DNA of 64,000 nucleotides from Lysobacter capsici. Lineage in GTDB: Bacteria > Pseudomonadota > Gammaproteobacteria > Xanthomonadales > Xanthomonadaceae. Below are positions 58,342 through 64,000 of the stretch, piece by piece. A program made the translations under genes and the position numbers. The notes beneath the pieces were generated by a model. The model was not told where the DNA came from. It ran no database searches and saw nothing but the letters and a program-made list of their open reading frames with translations. Within the stretch, counting starts at the first letter, position 1; the number at the start of each line of letters is the position of its first letter. The stretch lies in the NCBI RefSeq assembly GCF_014779555.2, contig NZ_CP094357.1, positions 3,100,001 to 3,164,000 of the forward strand, in the 5' to 3' direction.

Positions 58342-60527
58342 CGGCCGCCCTCGCCTTGCAGCGCTTCGAAATAGCGTCGGTCGAGCGCGTCGCCGGCATC
58401 GCGCGGCGTGACCGAAGCCGGCGGCCGGGTCAGCAACGGCCACAACAGGCTGCGCAGTTGCGCGCGGCACGATGCGCAATCGGGCTGGTTGCGCAGGTTG
58501 TCGAGCGCGGCCGCGAACGCGAGCGGATCGGCGACCCGCGCATCGTGTTCGCCGAGCCAGCGTTCCAGCGCGCCGTAATCGATGGCCGCCACATCGCGGC
58601 TGCCCGGCGCGGTCTGCAACTGCAGCCACAGGGAACCGAGCAAGGGATCGGCCGCATTCGCCGCGATCAAGGCATCCTCGCGCCGCGCCAGGCCTTTGCG
58701 GTCGCCGCTCAGGCGCCGGCTCTCGTCGATCGGCGGCAGCTCCGGGCCGACCCGCGCCAGGTAGATGCGGCTGGCCTGCTGCACCTGCTTGATGAATCCC
58801 AACGCCTTGTACGCATACGGTAAGGCCAGCTTCGGCTCGCCCTGGCGCAGATGCAGCTCGGATTGCCACATCTCGTCGAGCGCGGCCTTGAGCAACTTGC
58901 GCGTTCCCGGATCGAGCAAGGTCGCGGCCTCGGCGTGATCGTGGGTGTGGCCGTATTCCTCCAGCACCGCGCCTTCTTCGCCGAACTTCGCCGGCGCCGC
59001 GTTCGGCGCGTGATCGTGATCGTCGTGGGGCGCGTCCTGCGTCGCAGCGGGTTTATCGCCGTGCTCGTCTTTATGCTCGGCGTCGGCCGCGGGCGCTTCG
59101 TCGTTGGTCGGCAAACGCGGCTCGCCCTCGGCCTCTTCGCCGAGGAACTGACCGTAGCGCAGGCGCAACAGGCGCTGGTCGACGCCGATCGCGTCGGAGC
59201 GCTCGAGGAACTCGTCGGCGCCGAGCTTGCGCCGCTGCGGGATCAGGGCTTCGGCGTCGATGATGATCTGGCGCTGGCTGCGGAAATACGCCGGCAAGGT
59301 GGTCTTGACCATGCCTTCGAGGCCGGTGGCTTCGCTGCCCAGATCGGCCGGCCAGCGCAGGATCAGGCTCGGACTCAGCGCGGTCTGCGGCTGCGGGCTG
59401 CGGTTGTCGTCGACGCTGAGCTGCACGATCAGATCGTCGCCGACCGCGAAGCCCAGCGCGGTCAGATCCAGCCGCTGCGCATAGCGTTTCTGCGTGGCCG
59501 CGCCGATGCCGCGCAGGCTGATGCGCTGCTCGCGGAAGGTGATGTTCTCGCCGCTGCCCTGGGCCAGGGTGATGCGCAACTGCGCGCTGGACGCCAGGCC
59601 GTAATCGTCGGTGGCTTCGAACATCAGCGGCCAGGCGCGTTGCCCTTGCGCCATCAACGTCAGGCCGCGATCGGGTTCGAGCACGCGCAGTTGCGGAGCG
59701 CGGTCGGGCGTCACATCGAGTCGATACAGACGCCGCGACTGCGCCGGCGCAGCGCCGGCCGCTTCGATCCGGTACAGCGCCGACTTGGCCAGGCTGCGCT
59801 GCGCGATCCAGTCCTCGCCCTGCCGGCGCAGCGGCAAGCGCAGGCCATCGTGGAATACCAGCGCGACGCTGGCCGGTTGCGGCTGGAAACGCAGGGTCCA
59901 GCGCAGGTTCGAACCTTGCGGCACGCGCGCTTCCAGCGTCGGTTCGCTGCGTGGCGGCAAACGCGTATAGCTCGGCGGATCGACCCGCAGCGCCTGCTCG
60001 GTCAATCGAGGCTGCCCTGGAAGCGCGGCGACGGTCGGCGCGGGCGACAGTGCGTCCAATGCCTGCGCGGCGGGTTTGGGTGCTGGCCACAGTGCGATCA
60101 CCGCGAACACCAGCGCGGCGATCAGCAGCGAGAGCAGCGATCGCTTCGTCGACCACGCCGGTCGCAGGTCCACTGGCGTTGCGTGTGCGAGGCGATCCTG
60201 CAAGCGCGAACGCTGCAGGCTCTGCAAGCCGGTAAGCCCCTGGGCCGACGCGAACAGCAGATCGGCGCTGTCGTCCATGTCCGCGCGCAAGGTGTTGAGG
60301 CGACGGATCAGCCACAGCGCGTCCAGGCGTCTGGCGCGGTACGCACTTGCCACCGCGATCAGCGCGAGTGCAACCATCAGCGCGACCACCGCGGCGGCGA
60401 TGCCATGGAAACGCAGCACCATCGCCGCGACGACCAAGGCCCACGGCGCGCAGCTCAGCGCCAGATCGAGTCCGCGCCGGATGCGTACGCCGCGCAACAA
60501 GCTGTGCAATCGTTCGCTGGCGTTCAT
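58338..60527 (-). CDS. DUF4175-like membrane protein with His-rich segment
   Basis: A 729-residue protein with two N-terminal spans (about residues 25-65) and a third near 130-150, then a long periplasmic region (LTEQALRVDPPSYTRLPPRSE, cited as PPSYTRLPP; ATDDYGLASSAQLRI). This layout resembles DUF4175 proteins found beside MoxR/DUF58 genes. A stretch at about residues 490-535 is rich in His, Asp and Glu (EHKDEHGDK, DDHDHAP) and may bind metal. The start is the ATG at 60527, just inside the preceding gene (ATGA overlap). Confidence 0.78.
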   Translation of the reverse strand: MNASERLHSLLRGVRIRRGLDLALSCAPWALVVAAMVLRFHGIAAAVVALMVALALIAVASAYRARRLDALWLIRRLNTLRADMDDSADLLFASAQGLTGLQSLQRSRLQDRLAHATPVDLRPAWSTKRSLLSLLIAALVFAVIALWPAPKPAAQALDALSPAPTVAALPGQPRLTEQALRVDPPSYTRLPPRSEPTLEARVPQGSNLRWTLRFQPQPASVALVFHDGLRLPLRRQGEDWIAQRSLAKSALYRIEAAGAAPAQSRRLYRLDVTPDRAPQLRVLEPDRGLTLMAQGQRAWPLMFEATDDYGLASSAQLRITLAQGSGENITFREQRISLRGIGAATQKRYAQRLDLTALGFAVGDDLIVQLSVDDNRSPQPQTALSPSLILRWPADLGSEATGLEGMVKTTLPAYFRSQRQIIIDAEALIPQRRKLGADEFLERSDAIGVDQRLLRLRYGQFLGEEAEGEPRLPTNDEAPAADAEHKDEHGDKPAATQDAPHDDHDHAPNAAPAKFGEEGAVLEEYGHTHDHAEAATLLDPGTRKLLKAALDEMWQSELHLRQGEPKLALPYAYKALGFIKQVQQASRIYLARVGPELPPIDESRRLSGDRKGLARREDALIAANAADPLLGSLWLQLQTAPGSRDVAAIDYGALERWLGEHDARVADPLAFAAALDNLRNQPDCASCRAQLRSLLWPLLTRPPASVTPRDAGDALDRRYFEALQGEGGR

Positions 60528-61726
60528 GGCGCCGCTCCACGGCGCGGCCGCGTCGCCAGCCAACGTTCGAACAGGAACACCAGCGCGATCAACAGCGCCA
60601 GCCACAGGCGCAGATCGCGCGGCGGCAACGCGAATGCGGCCGTGCCGGTCGACGGTGCATGCTCGCGCGCCATCACCCGCGACGGCGGTTCGTGCGGCGG
60701 TTCGAACAAGTTACGCAGTTGTCCGGCGAATCCGGGTTCGAGCAATTCCGGCATCGTCTGCGGGGTCAATGCGCGGGTCCAGCGCATGACCTTGCCGCGG
60801 CCGTAACGTGCACCCTCGACCAGAACTACGCCGTCGGCGTTGCGCCACAACGGCACCGGCATGATCGCCGCGCCCTCGCCCGCACCGCCAGGCCGGGCGC
60901 TCGCAGCGTCGAGCAAAACCGTGCCGCCGCCGGCGATCCATTGGCTCACCGCGTTCGGCAGCGGGCCGGGCTTGAGCCACAGCAACTGCCTGGAGCCCGC
61001 ATCCAGCGGCTGCGTGTCCGGCGCGATCGAACCGTTGACGCGACCCGCCGTGGTCGCGCCGGGCTCACGCCACGACGCGATCGCCGCGCGCAGGTACGGC
61101 AGCGCCGCCGCGCGATCGGCGGCGTAGCGAATCGATGGGTCGGGCACGGCGACGGCCTGCGCGGTTCGCATCGTCATCGCGCCGGGCAGCACCCGCCATT
61201 CGACTTGTCGCGACAGCCGCGGTCGCTGCGCATCGGCGCCTTGCAGTTGCTCGGGTACGAGCACGGTCACGGCGACCTGCGCCGGCAGCGTGGCGTCGAG
61301 TTCGCGCAGCAGGCTCGATACCGGCAATTCGAACGACGTCGGCGGCGCGGGCGCGGCTGGATCGAAGGCCGGGAATCCCGGCGTCAACCAGTGCATGCGC
61401 GCATCCGCGGGCCGGTCCAGCGCCGCCAAGGCCTGTCCCTGCACCCCCGGCACCACCGCGATCCACGGCGCATCGCTCTGCGCGCCGTACAGCGCCGGCC
61501 GCGCCAGCAACACAGCCAGCAGTGCCAACAACAACAGGCGCACCGCCAGCAGCAGCCGCTCGTCGAAACGGATGCGATGGCGCGGCTTGGGTCGCTGCCG
61601 CAGCCAGCGCAGCGCGGCGAAATCGGTCGGACGCTGTTCGCTGCGCCGGGCCAGATGGATCAGCAACGGCACGATCAGCGCGGCGAGCGCGGCCAGGCCG
61701 ATCGGCAGCAACAGGACCGGGTTCAC
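60524..61726 (-). CDS. BatA-like membrane protein without visible VWA domain
   Basis: A 400-residue protein with the N-terminal double-membrane-span domain seen in BatA-type proteins (LLLPIGLAALAALIVPLLIHL, cited as IGLAALAALIVPLLIHL; LLLAVRLLLLALLAVLLARP) and a final span (LALLIALVFLFERW). The middle is a Rossmann-like region with WLKPGPLPNAVSQWIAGGG but no MIDAS motif (DxSxS), so it is probably not a metal-binding VWA protein. The start is GTG, overlapping the DUF58 gene stop (GTGA). Confidence 0.82.
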   Translation of the reverse strand: MNPVLLLPIGLAALAALIVPLLIHLARRSEQRPTDFAALRWLRQRPKPRHRIRFDERLLLAVRLLLLALLAVLLARPALYGAQSDAPWIAVVPGVQGQALAALDRPADARMHWLTPGFPAFDPAAPAPPTSFELPVSSLLRELDATLPAQVAVTVLVPEQLQGADAQRPRLSRQVEWRVLPGAMTMRTAQAVAVPDPSIRYAADRAAALPYLRAAIASWREPGATTAGRVNGSIAPDTQPLDAGSRQLLWLKPGPLPNAVSQWIAGGGTVLLDAASARPGGAGEGAAIMPVPLWRNADGVVLVEGARYGRGKVMRWTRALTPQTMPELLEPGFAGQLRNLFEPPHEPPSRVMAREHAPSTGTAAFALPPRDLRLWLALLIALVFLFERWLATRPRRGAAP

Positions 61727-62604
61727 GCCGCCCCCGCGCCGAACAATCGCCGCAGCGGCAGATCCAGCGCTTCGTCGAGCACGTACTCGGCGTGACGGAT
61801 GCCGCTCGCGTCCAGACGCGCGTCCAGCGCCGTGCGCGCGGCGGCGAAGCGGTTGAGGAAGTCCTCGCGCAAGGCGGCGCCGTCGCCGAGCAATTCCCCG
61901 CCGGTTTCCTGATCGCGGAAACGGTAGCCGCCGCGGAACGGGAAATCGCGTTCCTCGGCGGTCAGGATGCGGATGCTCAACACTTCGCGCCGTGCCGCGG
62001 CCAGCCGTTCGGCGGCTTCGAGCGCGCCCTCGTCGAAGCCGTCGCCGATCATCACCACCAGATCGCCGGCGCCGATGCGTTCCCACAGCGGTCGCAAAGC
62101 ATCGGCCGAGGGCCACGCGCCCTGCGCCGACAAGCCGTGCAGTTCCAGCAGCAAACGATCGCGCTGACGCACGCCGGTCGCGGGCGCGGCCAGGCGCAGG
62201 CCGTCGCCGCGCAATGCGATCAGTCCGAACCGGTCGCCCTGGCGCAGCGCCAGTTCGGTGATGCAGGCCACCAGCGCCTTGCCCGCTTGAAGGCGCGACC
62301 AGCCAGGCCGCGCCGCATCGCCCTGGCTCATCGACGCGGTCGCATCGAGCAACAGCCACACCGCGAGCGGACTCTCGCGTTCGGCTTCGCGCACGAAGAA
62401 ACGGTCGGAGCGTGCGTACAGTTTCCAGTCGACCTGACGCAGTTCGTCGCCGGGCTCGTAAGCGCGGTATTGGGCGAATTCCAGCCCGGCGCCGCGACTG
62501 CGGCTGCTGTGCAGGCCGATGCCGTGGTTGCCGACCGCGCGCCGCGACAGCAACTGCAGGCTGCGCAATCGCGCCCGCACCTCGGGTGGAATCAGGTCGT
62601 TCAC
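61723..62604 (-). CDS. DUF58 domain protein
   Basis: A 293-residue cytoplasmic protein of the DUF58 family. The signature [20 protein letters not shown] is complete, followed by a VWA-like core with LLLDATASM in place of the MIDAS-type DxSxS. DUF58 proteins pair with MoxR ATPases, probably as chaperone or assembly partners. The start is GTG, 20 bases after the MoxR stop. The operon order MoxR-DUF58-BatA is the standard one. Confidence 0.92.
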   Translation of the reverse strand: MNDLIPPEVRARLRSLQLLSRRAVGNHGIGLHSSRSRGAGLEFAQYRAYEPGDELRQVDWKLYARSDRFFVREAERESPLAVWLLLDATASMSQGDAARPGWSRLQAGKALVACITELALRQGDRFGLIALRGDGLRLAAPATGVRQRDRLLLELHGLSAQGAWPSADALRPLWERIGAGDLVVMIGDGFDEGALEAAERLAAARREVLSIRILTAEERDFPFRGGYRFRDQETGGELLGDGAALREDFLNRFAAARTALDARLDASGIRHAEYVLDEALDLPLRRLFGAGAA

Positions 62605-62623
62605 TGTCCGATCCGCGCCGCGC

Positions 62624-63634
<1,011 letters not shown>

Positions 63635-63680
63635 TTCATCGTCCCGGGGGCCAACGCCACATCAGTCACCACGTCAAAGT

Positions 63681-63796
63681 CCCCCTTTGAAAAAGAGGAG
63701 TTAGGGGGGATTTGCTTTTGCCTTCGACAAACAGCAAGAGCAAAAGCAAATCCCCCGCGTCCGCTGCGCGGTCGCCGCCCCCTTTTTCAAAGGGGG
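63681..63796. repeat. palindromic intergenic repeat, right copy
   Basis: The arms CCCCCTTTGAAAAAG (63681-63695) and CTTTTTCAAAGGGGG (63782-63796) are exactly complementary. Inside, GGGGGGATTTGCTTTTG and CAAAAGCAAATCCCCC form a second nested arm pair. It is the same family as 22-150 and lies just upstream of the MoxR gene. Confidence 0.85.
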
Positions 63797-63907
63797 CAAA
63801 AGCAACCACCACGCCGTACATCAGACTTCGCCGGCATCCATTCCCGCCTCACCACACTCAGCCCGCAGATCCCGCGTCACAACACAGCGCTTCGCAAGCC
63901 GCCTTTG

Positions 63908-63940
63908 CGATTCCCGACTCCCAATTCCCGATTCCCGGCC
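63908..63940. repeat. GGGAATCGGGAAT-type repeat next to a stop codon
   Basis: A run of units of the form ATTCCCGACTCCCAATTCCC, ending one base before the stop codon of the partial gene at 63942. Only one arm is present, in contrast with the full inverted repeats at 31535 and 36291. Confidence 0.7.
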
Positions 63941-63941
63941 T

Positions 63942-64000
63942 TCAAGCCCCCAACGCATACATCACGATATTGACCCCGAACTTGGTATTGTCCTCGGCCA
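63942..64000 (-). CDS. 3' end of a probable DUF4159 gene (partial)
   Basis: The minus strand encodes AEDNTKFGVNIVMYALGA followed by a stop; the rest lies outside the window. This ending (D-N-x-K-F-G-x-N...YAL) is characteristic of DUF4159 proteins, which commonly accompany MoxR, DUF58 and BatA-like genes. With only 18 residues visible the call rests on this short match and the neighbourhood. Confidence 0.55.
   Translation of the reverse strand, partial: AEDNTKFGVNIVMYALGA

Overview
The window looks like a chromosomal segment of a Lysobacter or close relative (Xanthomonadaceae). GC content is high, genes often overlap by 1-4 bases, and the secreted enzymes are typical of Lysobacter: a close relative of Achromobacter/Lysobacter lysyl endopeptidase, a GH16 beta-1,3-glucanase and a subtilase with a PA insert. 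It also has the xanthomonad copper trio copL-copA-copB and short GGGAATCGGGAAT-type repeats. No tRNA, rRNA, CRISPR array, insertion sequence or phage gene was seen.

Layout. 0.2-4.4 kb (-): a 1413-residue multidomain protein ending in a class 3 lipase. 5.1-7.1 kb (+): lysyl endopeptidase and a 76-residue orphan. 7.3-14.1 kb (-): a tight six-gene catecholate siderophore operon (entC-entE-entB-VibH-like condensation protein-siderophore-interacting protein-entA). 14.5-17.6 kb: GH16 glucanase with a LacI-type operator, divergent from a metallo-beta-lactamase-fold protein. 17.8-21.3 kb (+): copLAB. 21.6-23.4 kb: a small conserved protein and a flavoprotein. 23.5-28.2 kb (-): an EvgAS-like two-component pair. 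29-36.8 kb (mostly -): OmpA-family lipoprotein, WS/DGAT acyltransferase, photolyase, subtilase, alanine racemase, glycine-zipper protein.

37.4-42.9 kb holds the most unusual locus. A minus-strand operon encodes two paralogous HExxH-motif proteins (one with a fused C-terminal PqqD-like domain), a free-standing PqqD-like domain, a 50-residue peptide with a strong ribosome binding site, and a SAM methyltransferase. A flavoprotein converges on it. This reads as a ribosomally synthesised, post-translationally modified peptide (RiPP) cluster without radical SAM enzyme, protease or exporter in view.

43.4-50 kb (-): an unknown protein, a probably frameshifted small gene, dnaB behind a DnaA-box-like cluster, rplI-rpsR-rpsF and a DUF885 protein. 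50-56.2 kb: palindromic repeats, an IscA-type protein, a DUF2891 protein, asnS, two small genes, a PaiB-like FMN-binding protein and a non-canonical SDR. 56.4-64 kb (-): a MoxR ATPase operon (MoxR, DUF58, BatA-like, DUF4175-like, large membrane protein), with the 3' end of a probable DUF4159 gene at the right edge.

How the genes work together: EntC, EntA and EntB make 2,3-dihydroxybenzoate from chorismate, EntE loads it on the EntB carrier domain, and the VibH-like protein probably transfers it to a soluble (poly)amine. CopA and CopB handle periplasmic copper under CopL. In the RiPP locus the PqqD-like domains would recognise the peptide leader, and the HExxH enzymes, methyltransferase and possibly the flavoprotein would modify it.
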